From: Nitrospirota bacterium
GTDB lineage: Bacteria > Nitrospirota > Thermodesulfovibrionia > Thermodesulfovibrionales > JdFR-85
Length of the DNA: 31,728 nucleotides
Direction: 5' to 3'
NCBI GenBank assembly: GCA_013152195.1
Contig: JAADGU010000106.1
Location: forward strand, 1 to 31,728
A program made the position numbers and the translations under genes. The notes below the pieces were generated by a model, which saw nothing but the letters and a program-made list of their open reading frames with translations, was not told the origin of the DNA and did no database searches. Below are positions 21,401-29,099 of the stretch, in pieces. Position 1 is the stretch's first letter, and every line of letters starts with the position of its first letter.

Positions 21401-22630
21401 GTGAGAAGATCCATACTCAGGAATATCTCCCCCACGGTTATAGCGCTTGGGGCCGTCAGCTTTCTGACCGACCTCTCAAGTGAGATGATCTATCCACTCC
21501 TGCCACTCTTCCTCTCCACAGTCCTTGGTGCAGGGGCATTTGCCATCGGACTGATTGAGGGAATTGCAGAGATGACCGCCTCGGTCTTCAAGATTATATC
21601 CGGCTATCTCACTGACAGGTCCGGCAGGAGGAGGCCTTACGTGGTATGGGGCTACACATTGTCATCCATGGCAAGGCCACTGATAGGGCTTGTCAGGCTG
21701 TGGCCGCTGGTGCTCGTCCTCAGGTTTGTCGACAGGATCGGCAAGGGGATCAGGACATCTCCAAGGGATGCATTGATTGCAGATGTCACTGATCTGAGGT
21801 TCAGGGGCTGGGCGTACGGGTTTCACAGGGCCATGGATCATGCCGGTGCAATAGCAGGGCCCCTGGTTGCAGTCCTCCTGCTTAAAGTGTTTGACGTCTC
21901 CCTGAGGACTGTTTTCCTGCTGTCTGCCCTGCCCGCTGCACTTGTTGTCCTGATCGTATTGATATTTGTAAAGGAGAGGAGACCTGTAAGGGCCGCTGCA
22001 GATGCTGTGGGTTCAGAGAGCGGGAAAAAGGGGGAGACGGCCCCTCAGACTCCAGGGCAGGGGACAGGACACGGCAGTCTTAAGGATTTCAGGCTGTTCA
22101 TGTTTGCCGTTGTCATCTTTACCCTTGGAAATTCAACAGATGCCTTTCTCCTGCTGAGGCTTAACCATGCAGGGGTTGACGGGACAGGGGTTGCACTGTT
22201 ATGGTCGGCTTTTCATGTCGTAAAGATGGTTTCAACGCTTCTGGGAGGGAAGATATCAGACAGGGTTGGACGGAAACCGATGGTCATAACCGGATGGATC
22301 TACTATGCCGCCATTTATCTGCTGTTCGCTTTCCTTGAAACCCGGGGGGTTCTCATCACCACATTCCTCCTGTATGGCGTCTATTTTGGCCTGACAGAGC
22401 CTGTTGAGCGGGCATGGGTCGCCTCCCTTGTGCCGCAGAAACTGATGGGAAGGGCTTTTGGTTACTACAACGGTGCCGTTGGCATCGCCTCCCTGCCCGC
22501 AAGCCTTATATTCGGCCTTATCTGGCAGAAGTGGGGTTATGAGTACGCCTTTGTTACGGGCGGGCTGTTTGCACTCCTTGGGTGTGTATTGATCTCGGGG
22601 GTTAAGGAGGAGAGGAGGGCTGGAGTTTGA
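21401..22630 (+). CDS. major facilitator superfamily transporter
   Basis: 409 residues with 12 predicted membrane helices and a central charged loop (about residues 195-225). The start of the conserved part, LGAVSFLTDLSSEMIYPLLP, is characteristic of one MFS group with unknown substrates. The cytoplasmic signature GYLTDRSGRRRPYV between helices 2 and 3 and its echo GGKISDRVGRKPMV in the second half are intact. RSPRD-type sequence (GKGIRTSPRDALIADV) is also conserved in that group. The start is GTG 21401, with no convincing Shine-Dalgarno. No neighbour tells the substrate, so none is claimed. Confidence 0.88.
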   Translation: MRRSILRNISPTVIALGAVSFLTDLSSEMIYPLLPLFLSTVLGAGAFAIGLIEGIAEMTASVFKIISGYLTDRSGRRRPYVVWGYTLSSMARPLIGLVRLWPLVLVLRFVDRIGKGIRTSPRDALIADVTDLRFRGWAYGFHRAMDHAGAIAGPLVAVLLLKVFDVSLRTVFLLSALPAALVVLIVLIFVKERRPVRAAADAVGSESGKKGETAPQTPGQGTGHGSLKDFRLFMFAVVIFTLGNSTDAFLLLRLNHAGVDGTGVALLWSAFHVVKMVSTLLGGKISDRVGRKPMVITGWIYYAAIYLLFAFLETRGVLITTFLLYGVYFGLTEPVERAWVASLVPQKLMGRAFGYYNGAVGIASLPASLIFGLIWQKWGYEYAFVTGGLFALLGCVLISGVKEERRAGV

Positions 22631-22651
22631 TGTTGTTGCTTTTTGTGTATA

Positions 22652-22766
22652 AATGTCATGCAGAATGCTGAATCAAGATAGCGTTTTGTGGTTTGTCATT
22701 CTGAATTTATTTCAGAATCTCCAAGAGACCGGGACGGATAGATGCTGAATCAAGTTCAGCATGACA
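22652..22766. repeat. dispersed palindromic repeat with TGTCAT...ATGACA ends
   Basis: TGTCATTCTGAA (22694-22705) and TTCAGCATGACA (22755-22766) form an inverted repeat, 11 of 12 pairing. A further partial copy, TGTCATGCAGAA, begins at 22655, and ATGCTGAATCAAG occurs twice (22665-22677 and 22742-22754). It is non-coding and lies between the MFS gene and the M29 gene. The GTCAT/ATGAC ends match the element at 26909-27000. Confidence 0.6.
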
Positions 22767-22803
22767 GTAAGGAACTATATAACAGGATTAAGAGGAGGTA
22801 ATC

Positions 22804-23928
22804 ATGTTGACTGGGGCTGTAAGGGAGATTTTCCATACCAATCTTGGGGTAAAGAGGACAGAGCGGGTGCTTGTCTTTACTGACAGGCCCACCAAAAGAG
22901 ACGTGGTGTCGGATGAGGACCTGCAGAGGTGGTTGAGGTTAAAGGAGGATATTTCAATGCTCCTGGTGGAGACCGGGCGGGGGTTTGCCCGTGAGGTCTC
23001 CTTCTACTGCTATCCCTCCAGGGGCGGACACGGGGTTGAGCCGCCTGAGGGCCTCTGGAAGGCGGCCTTTGGTGAGAAGGCCGTGGAGGCACTGAAGGAA
23101 AAAAGGCTCCTCAGGGCCATAATTCAAAAAAAGGCCTCACCTGAAAAGATAGAGGAGGCAGAGGAGATAATCAGGAGATACAGTGCGCAGGCAGTGGATG
23201 TAGTGATTGCCCTGTCAAACTACTCCACAAGCCATACAAGGTTCAGGGACCTCCTTACCCGTGTATGCAGTGCAAGATATGCCAGCATGCCGCTGTTTGA
23301 TGTCCAGATGCTTGAGGGGGCATGGATGTGGACTGGAAGGCCCTCCGCAAGAGGACAAAGGCCATGGCACGGCTGGTCGACAGGGCCGTCGGGGTGGTTA
23401 TCAGCACCCCCAACGGAACAGAGATGAGGCTCTCCAAAAAGGGGCGAAGGGCCCTTGCAGACACAGGAGACCTGAAAAGGCCCGGCTCCTTTGGAAACCT
23501 GCCCGCCGGAGAGGTCTACTTCGCCCCCCTGGAGGGCACGGCAGAGGGGACACTCGTCCTTGAATGGGCACCAACGAGGAGGCTCTCCTCACCGGTCAGC
23601 CTCAGGGTAAGAGGCGGGTATGTTGAAGAGGTTGAGGGTGAGGATGATTTTGTTTTTACACTGAGGGAGCGGATTGAGGAGAGAGAATGCAAATATTGCC
23701 GAGATCGGGATCGGCACCAATGACAGGGCCGTGAGGCCGGACAACATCCTTGAATCAGAGAAGATCCTTGGCACCATACATGTTGCACTCGGGGATAACA
23801 GCTCCTTTGGCGGCAAGGTGAAGACACCGTTTCATCAGGACTTTGTATTCTTCCGGCTGGTGCTTATATTCAGGGACTCATCAGAAGAGACCCTGATGAA
23901 GGACGGAAAGCTCTCCCGTTCCTTTTGA
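22804..23928 (+). pseudogene. M29-family (AmpS/PepS-type) aminopeptidase with two frameshifts
   Basis: Metal-dependent aminopeptidase family M29. The C-terminal part is diagnostic: NIAEIGIGTND, LGTIHVALGDNSSFGG, KTPFHQDFVFF and LMKDGKL, with likely metal ligands Glu, His, His and Asp. The gene starts at ATG 22804 after a strong GAGGAGGTAATC. The first break is in the G5 run at 23316-23320 (one G missing), where LFDVQMLEG passes into MDVDWKALRKRT. The second is in the GAG-rich run at about 23676-23690 (one base extra), where RERIEER passes to NANIAEIG. With both corrected, the length is about 374 residues, normal for M29. The two breaks cancel and all motifs are kept, so sequencing error is as likely as a real pseudogene. 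It stands alone between the MFS gene and ftsE. Confidence 0.8.
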
Positions 23929-24007
23929 GCAGATAAACAGGCCGTTCCATTGCAGTCTCCTGTCTGCTGAAAATACAGAGCAGCGTTGACAAGAACAGCA
24001 TGAACAA

Positions 24008-24036
24008 TTGCAAAAGAAACGTTAATACTTTATAAT
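24008..24036 (+). promoter_or_regulatory. sigma-70-type promoter of the ftsEX operon
   Basis: TTGCAA (24008-24013), a 17 nt spacer, and a perfect TATAAT (24031-24036). Transcription would start near 24043, giving a leader of about 90 nt before ftsE. It is the best-placed promoter for ftsE-ftsX-envC-ctpA. Confidence 0.6.
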
Positions 24037-24133
24037 ATCAAAGGACAAAAATGTTCCATGAGGGTTTCTGTGTTTTACTGCCTCTGTGGTTACTTCAGAA
24101 TCTGCGTCCCCTGCTTAAAGGAGTGGAGATTGA

Positions 24134-24796
24134 ATGATTGGCTTTAAGGATGTTACCAGGATTTACGACAATATGACTGCCCTCAGAAAAGTCACCTTTG
24201 GAATTGAAAAAGGAGAATTTGTCTATATAACAGGTCCAAGCGGTGCCGGCAAATCCACATTACTGAAACTGATCTACCTTGCAGAGAAACCTGATGAGGG
24301 CACCATAAGAATTGCCGGGTGGGATACAGATACCCTGAGAGAATCCGCTATCCCCTATCTCAGGAGAAATATCGGAGTGGTCTTTCAGGACTTCAAGCTA
24401 CTTGCAAACCGCACGGTCTATGATAATATTGCCCTTGCGCTGAGAATCCGGGGCTTTGGCGAGAACGAGATAAAGGGACGGGTGCAGGATGCGTTGAAAC
24501 TGGTGGGATTGAGGCACAAGACCGACAATTTTCCTGTTGCCCTCTCCGGAGGCGAACAGCAGAGGATCACCATAGCCAGGGCTATTGTAGGCGAGCCGAC
24601 AGTGCTGCTTGCTGATGAGCCAACAGGCAACCTTGATGTTGACAATGCAGCCGGTATCATGAAGATTTTTAAAGAGATCAATGCAAGGGGAACAACCATT
24701 CTAATCGCAACCCACAACAGGGAATTGTTCAGAAATACAGGACTGAGGGTCCTCTGGTTTGACAGTGGCAATCTTGTGGCTGATGAGGAAGGGTAA
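24134..24796 (+). CDS. ftsE: cell-division ATP-binding protein FtsE
   Basis: ABC-type ATPase that pairs with FtsX and drives activation of cell-wall hydrolases at the division site. Walker A GPSGAGKST (34-42), Q-loop FQDFKLL, signature LSGGEQQR, Walker B LLADEPTGNLD and switch His in ATHN are all intact. 220 residues, typical for FtsE. Start ATG 24134 follows a GGAG. Its TAA is directly followed by the ftsX ATG with no gap, so expression is tightly coupled. Confidence 0.95.
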   Translation: MIGFKDVTRIYDNMTALRKVTFGIEKGEFVYITGPSGAGKSTLLKLIYLAEKPDEGTIRIAGWDTDTLRESAIPYLRRNIGVVFQDFKLLANRTVYDNIALALRIRGFGENEIKGRVQDALKLVGLRHKTDNFPVALSGGEQQRITIARAIVGEPTVLLADEPTGNLDVDNAAGIMKIFKEINARGTTILIATHNRELFRNTGLRVLWFDSGNLVADEEG

Positions 24797-25666
24797 ATGA
24801 TTTATTCGATAAAGCTTGCCTTAAAAAGTCTCTGGTTTGAAAAGTGGATTCACATGTTAACGGTTGTAACTATCGGCGTGGGCCTTTTTGTCCTTGGACT
24901 GATTTTCTTCTCTCTCTATAACATCGAGGGTATTACAAGCAGACTCCCTGAACGGTTTTCTGTTATGGTCTTTCTCTCTGAGGGAACGGGAAATCGTGAA
25001 ATCAATCAGCTCAAGGCAAGGCTAAGTGAAGACCCTATAGTCGAGAGGATCAAATACATATCAAAAGATGACGCCCTTGTTGAACTCAGGACATCTTTAA
25101 AGGATGCAGCCTATATACTTGAAGGTCTGGATGAAAACCCGCTATTTCCTTCCATAGAGATCAGGCTTAAGAAAAACAGCTTTGACAGGACAAGGGTGGA
25201 GGGCCTTATCAATGAACTTAAAGGCCTCAGGAGTGTTAATGACGTTGTGTATGGTGAGGACCTGCTTGGTACAATCTATACAATCCGCAATGGGGTCAAG
25301 ACCATAAGCGCAGGGGTAATCCTGCTCTTTTCCATGGCTATTATATTTGTCTGTTACAGTACGGTGAAGATCCTCTTTTACAGGCGCAAGGAGGAGATAG
25401 AGATATTCAAGCTGCTCGGGGCCACAAAGGCATTTATACGTCTGCCCTTTCTGATAGAGGGAGGCACCCTTGGATTCCTCGGTGGCCTTCTTGGCGGGGC
25501 GGGCACGTACATCCTTTACCGGTTTATCAACGGACTGGTCATCTCTGATTTCCCCATGCTCGGTGTAATGCACTTACCCCTGGGACTCGTTGCAGCACTT
25601 CCGGCAGGTGGAGCGATTCTTGGTATTATTGGATCAACAATTGCTTTGGGAAGGCTGAGATTCTGA
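24797..25666 (+). CDS. ftsX: cell-division membrane protein FtsX
   Basis: Permease-like partner of FtsE. A first helix (about 17-42), a periplasmic domain (about 43-165) that binds hydrolase activators, and three C-terminal helices (about 168-190, 215-240, 258-285) give the FtsX four-helix topology. The cytoplasmic coupling segment FYRRKEEIEIFKLLGATKAFIR is typical. 289 residues. It is followed 22 nt later by the EnvC-type activator, which is the expected periplasmic partner. Confidence 0.94.
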   Translation: MIYSIKLALKSLWFEKWIHMLTVVTIGVGLFVLGLIFFSLYNIEGITSRLPERFSVMVFLSEGTGNREINQLKARLSEDPIVERIKYISKDDALVELRTSLKDAAYILEGLDENPLFPSIEIRLKKNSFDRTRVEGLINELKGLRSVNDVVYGEDLLGTIYTIRNGVKTISAGVILLFSMAIIFVCYSTVKILFYRRKEEIEIFKLLGATKAFIRLPFLIEGGTLGFLGGLLGGAGTYILYRFINGLVISDFPMLGVMHLPLGLVAALPAGGAILGIIGSTIALGRLRF

Positions 25667-25688
25667 GCCCCATGACTTTGAGACCGCC

Positions 25689-26867
25689 ATGCTCCGCTTA
25701 AAAAAGACCGCCATATTCCTTGTCTGCATTATCTTCCTGGGCTTTTGCCTGACAAATGTCCAGGCGGCAAAAGATCCTAAAACCCGCTACGAAAAGATAC
25801 AGAAGGAGATAAAAAAGAAGAAGAAGGCGCTTGAGAAGGTAAAAAAGAAGGAAGTCTCCATACTCGATGAGATTGAATCAACCAACAGGGCCCTTGACCG
25901 TATAAAGAGGGAACTGAGGGCTCAGAGAAGGAAGATGCGCCGGAATGAAAGAAGCATCCTGTTAGTAAGGGCAGAGATTAAAAAGATCTCCAGAAAACTC
26001 GACAGGCAGAAAACCTGGCTCAGGAGAAAGGTCGTCGGGATGCAGAAGTACGGACTCTCCTCTTTTGGGAGGACCCCGGGGTCCTCTTCATTGAAGACCG
26101 ATCCCCTTATGTTGTTGATGACAACCAGGGATATCCCCCAGGCAGTGAGGAAGTGGCACTATCTGAAGCGTCTGGCAGAGTATGAATATTCCCTCCTCAA
26201 GGACTATTCGGAAAACATTCAGGGGCTGAAACAGAGGCAGGCCCACCTGTCAGTCCTTATGAAAAAGCTCAAGGGCCAGAAGCAGCAACTCGAGAAAAAG
26301 AAGCGGATCCTGCGAGACAAGAAGACACAGAAAAGACGGCTTCTGGCCTCTGTCCGTAAAAAGAGGGACGTTTACAAGCGAATGCTCCTGGAACTCAAGG
26401 AGTCATCCAGGAAGATGCGCAAGTTGATTAATGAATCAGAAAAGACAAAGTATCTCCAGAAAGGATTTTTCAGGGCCAAAAAGACGCTGCCCTGGCCTGT
26501 CAAGGGCGTGCTTGCCCTGCCCTACGGCAGTTACCGTGACCCTAAATTCAAGACTCCGGTCTTCAGAAACGGCATACATATCAAGTCAAAAGAGGGCGAG
26601 GCTGTCAAGGCCGTATATTCAGGAAAAGTTGTATTTGCAGACTGGTTCAGGGGTTACGGCAAGGTCGTGATAATAAATCATGGCGAGGGGTATCATACAG
26701 TGTATGCAAACCTGAGCGAGATTTTTTTAAGCAAAGGCGATATAATAAAAAGAGGTGCCTTGATCGGCAGGGTCGGGGATTCAGGTATGCTTAATGCGCC
26801 CGGCCTTTATTTTGAGATCAGATACAAAGGCAAACCCCTCAACCCGCTTCAGTGGTTAAAACGTTAG
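25689..26867 (+). CDS. envC: EnvC-like murein hydrolase activator with degenerate LytM domain
   Basis: Signal peptide (residues 1-26, cleaved after QAA), a very lysine/arginine-rich coiled coil (about 30-260) that would dock on FtsX, and a C-terminal LytM/M23 domain (about 275-390). The peptidase metal site is degenerate. FRNGIHIKS lacks the usual first His-x-Gly-x-Asp arrangement, and GLYFEIR has Tyr for the catalytic HxH first His, exactly as in E. coli EnvC (SLYFEIR). So it should activate an amidase rather than cut peptidoglycan itself. The match WFRGYGKVVIINHGEGYHT to EnvC is close. No amidase gene lies in the window. It lies in the ftsE-ftsX-envC-ctpA order known from other Gram-negative bacteria. 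Confidence 0.92.
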   Translation: MLRLKKTAIFLVCIIFLGFCLTNVQAAKDPKTRYEKIQKEIKKKKKALEKVKKKEVSILDEIESTNRALDRIKRELRAQRRKMRRNERSILLVRAEIKKISRKLDRQKTWLRRKVVGMQKYGLSSFGRTPGSSSLKTDPLMLLMTTRDIPQAVRKWHYLKRLAEYEYSLLKDYSENIQGLKQRQAHLSVLMKKLKGQKQQLEKKKRILRDKKTQKRRLLASVRKKRDVYKRMLLELKESSRKMRKLINESEKTKYLQKGFFRAKKTLPWPVKGVLALPYGSYRDPKFKTPVFRNGIHIKSKEGEAVKAVYSGKVVFADWFRGYGKVVIINHGEGYHTVYANLSEIFLSKGDIIKRGALIGRVGDSGMLNAPGLYFEIRYKGKPLNPLQWLKR

Positions 26868-26908
26868 GGGTTTAAATAGAGTCTGTGTATAAATATAAGA
26901 ATTGAGCC

Positions 26909-27000
26909 GTCATTCCCGCGGTCTGTTGAGCGGGAATCCAGTCTTTACAGTGAGTTCTGGATACCCGTCTGGATACCCGATTACAGACTTCGGGTATGAC
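26909..27000. repeat. 92 bp palindromic repeat with GTCAT...ATGAC ends
   Basis: Ends are GTCATTCCCG (26909-26918) and CGGGTATGAC (26991-27000), pairing 9 of 10. Inside are a hairpin with arms ATTCCCGC (26912-26919) and GCGGGAAT (26930-26937), and a tandem pair of TCTGGATACCCG (26956-26967, 26968-26979). This is the general build of short extragenic palindromes found many times per genome in Nitrospirota and Deltaproteobacteria. It lies between envC and ctpA within an apparent operon. Confidence 0.7.
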
Positions 27001-27070
27001 AAAAATAGAAAATAGCAGTTTATACAAAGACACTAAACAGGAAAAAAAGGATAACCGGAGGTATAGATAT

Positions 27071-28423
27071 ATGAAAAAACGCAGAGGGTTGGCTATATTT
27101 GGATGGATTGTAATTGTCGCTCTGGTGATAGGTGGTTTTCTGGTCAGCGAAATGCCCATGAAGAGTGCGGTTGCAGATTCCCAGGAGTACCAGGACCTCA
27201 GGCTCTTTACAGAGGCCCTCACAATCATAAAGACATCCTATGTTGAAGATGTAAAGACTCAGGATCTCATCTATGGCGCACTCAAGGGGATGTTAGGTAC
27301 CCTTGACCCCCACTCAGGATTTATGCCTCCTGAGGAGTATAAGGAGATGCAGATAGACACCCGCGGAGAGTTTGGCGGTCTCGGTATACAGATAGGCATT
27401 AAAAAGGGGATGCTTACGGTTATAGCCCCTATTGAGGATACCCCGGCATGGAAGGCCGGTATCAAGGCGGGTGACAAAATAGTAAAGGTGGATGGTGAGT
27501 CAACCAGGGAGATGACCCTTTTTGAAGCCGTTAAAAAGATGCGGGGGCCCAGGGGGACTACGGTGACCATAACCATAGTGAGGGAAGGATGGAAGGAGCC
27601 AAAGGATTTTACAATAACAAGGGATGTAATCAAGATAAAGAGCGTTAAGTTCAGGGTGGTGGATGACGGCATAGGGTACGTGAAGATTAATCAGTTCCAG
27701 GAGAGGACGGCAGCAGAGCTTTCAAATGCCCTCAAGACGCTGACGGACAAAAAGATAGACTCCCTGGTGCTTGACCTCAGGAACAATCCCGGCGGGCTGT
27801 TAAAAAGTGCGGTGGATGTTACCGAACAGTTCCTTCCGCCGGAGAAGCTTGTTGTGTATATAAAAGGACGTTCAGTAAAAAAGACAGAGTATCTGACCAA
27901 GGGAGACCTTCCTTATTATGATACCCTGCCGATGATAGTGATGGTGAATCACGGAAGTGCCTCGGCATCGGAGATCGTGGCAGGTGCGCTGAAAGACTGG
28001 AAGCGGGCGGTATTGCTTGGCGTGAAGACTTTTGGCAAGGGCTCTGTCCAGAGCGTTATTCCACTCAGTGGAGGCTCCGGTCTCAGGCTTACGACTGCAA
28101 AGTACTATACGCCCAAGGGTATATCCATACAGAATGAGGGCATTGAGCCTGATATTGTGGTCAAGGTCAAGCCCCAGGACGGCGAGGCATATCCGGTAAT
28201 CAGGGAGAAGGACCTGGAGCATCACCTCAAAAACGAGCAGAAACCGGAAGAGAAAGAGACTACAAAAACAAAGGAAAAAGAAAAGGAGACAGAGGTGGCT
28301 CCACTGCAGGTGGATGAGAAAAATGATGTTCAGCTCCAGATGGCAATAGATCTGCTGAAGGGTTGGCGGATTTTAAAGGAAAAGTCCCCGGACAGCGAGA
28401 AAAATGTCGCGGATAATCTTTGA
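27071..28423 (+). CDS. ctpA: carboxy-terminal processing protease (S41 family)
   Basis: Periplasmic serine protease anchored or exported by an N-terminal hydrophobic segment (about 8-26). PDZ domain at about 95-170 with GLGIQIG, then the S41 catalytic domain: LRNNPGGLL, nucleophile Ser298 within GSASASEIVAGAL, Lys323 in FGKGSVQ, giving the usual 25-residue Ser-Lys spacing. A charged, lysine/glutamate-rich linker (about 385-415) precedes the C-terminus. 450 residues from ATG 27071, chosen for CCGGAGG 9 nt upstream; the frame is open back to 26996, but that part lies at the end of the repeat. In other bacteria such proteases regulate hydrolases and outer-membrane proteins, in keeping with the ftsEX-envC context. 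The stop overlaps the next gene by 20 nt. Confidence 0.93.
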   Translation: MKKRRGLAIFGWIVIVALVIGGFLVSEMPMKSAVADSQEYQDLRLFTEALTIIKTSYVEDVKTQDLIYGALKGMLGTLDPHSGFMPPEEYKEMQIDTRGEFGGLGIQIGIKKGMLTVIAPIEDTPAWKAGIKAGDKIVKVDGESTREMTLFEAVKKMRGPRGTTVTITIVREGWKEPKDFTITRDVIKIKSVKFRVVDDGIGYVKINQFQERTAAELSNALKTLTDKKIDSLVLDLRNNPGGLLKSAVDVTEQFLPPEKLVVYIKGRSVKKTEYLTKGDLPYYDTLPMIVMVNHGSASASEIVAGALKDWKRAVLLGVKTFGKGSVQSVIPLSGGSGLRLTTAKYYTPKGISIQNEGIEPDIVVKVKPQDGEAYPVIREKDLEHHLKNEQKPEEKETTKTKEKEKETEVAPLQVDEKNDVQLQMAIDLLKGWRILKEKSPDSEKNVADNL

Positions 28424-29090
28424 TATAGAGACCATAGGCGCTGACTTTGATGCCCTGGACCTGCCCCAGCAGGAATATCTCCTGAAATATGCGGAGACAG
28501 AAGAGGAGGCCGAGGCAGTAAAGGATAGTCTCGGCCTCTATCCACTTACCGGTGAGATAGTCACGATAGGTCTTATGAACCCGGATACCCTGAAGGGGGT
28601 CATATACTTTCAGGCGCCCGGCAAGGGCATTCCCCCCTTTGAGGAGGACGGAGTTCAGTATGAGACAGGAACCGAGAGGGAGATACTGGAGAAGTTCTGG
28701 GATGTTATAAAGAGCTACAACCAGTTTGTAACCTTTAACGGCAGGACCTTTGACTGTCCGTTTATCCTGATACGCTCTGCAATGCATAAAATCAGACCAA
28801 CACGGGAGTTGATGCCAAACAGATACAACGGCCCGCATATAGACCTCCTTGACCAGTTGACATTCTACGGCGCAACAAGGCGGAGGTTCAGTCTTGATAT
28901 GTGGTGCAGGGCACTTGGCATCAAGAGTCCCAAGGACGAGGGTATTGCAGGGCAGGATGTGAAGAGATTTTTCCAGGAAGGGCACTATACTGACATAGCC
29001 CGGTATTGCGCCAGAGACCTGCTTGCCACCAGGGAGCTTCTTATTTACTGGGAAAATTATGTAAAATTCAGGCCCGGGCCTTCTTCCTGA
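28404..29090 (+). CDS. predicted DEDD-type 3'-5' exonuclease (PolB-like exonuclease fold)
   Basis: 228-residue ribonuclease-H-fold protein. The Exo I motif FDIETIG (Asp7, Glu9), the Exo II-like FNGRTFDCPFI with Asp, and the Exo III-like ARYCARDLLAT with Asp form a DEDD set, so two-metal exonuclease activity is expected. It resembles the stand-alone predicted PolB-associated exonucleases, and it lacks any polymerase domain. Whether the substrate is DNA or RNA is unknown. Start ATG 28404 lies inside the end of ctpA (20 nt overlap), and the next gene begins 9 nt after its stop, so it is co-expressed with genes of unrelated function. Confidence 0.8.
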   Translation: MSRIIFDIETIGADFDALDLPQQEYLLKYAETEEEAEAVKDSLGLYPLTGEIVTIGLMNPDTLKGVIYFQAPGKGIPPFEEDGVQYETGTEREILEKFWDVIKSYNQFVTFNGRTFDCPFILIRSAMHKIRPTRELMPNRYNGPHIDLLDQLTFYGATRRRFSLDMWCRALGIKSPKDEGIAGQDVKRFFQEGHYTDIARYCARDLLATRELLIYWENYVKFRPGPSS

Positions 29091-29099
29091 ATCACGCTG

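Noticed and set aside
23928..23970. Hairpin after the M29 gene as a terminator
   Set aside because: AGCAGA/TCTGCT and CAGG/CCTG can pair, but with a bulge and no following T tract.
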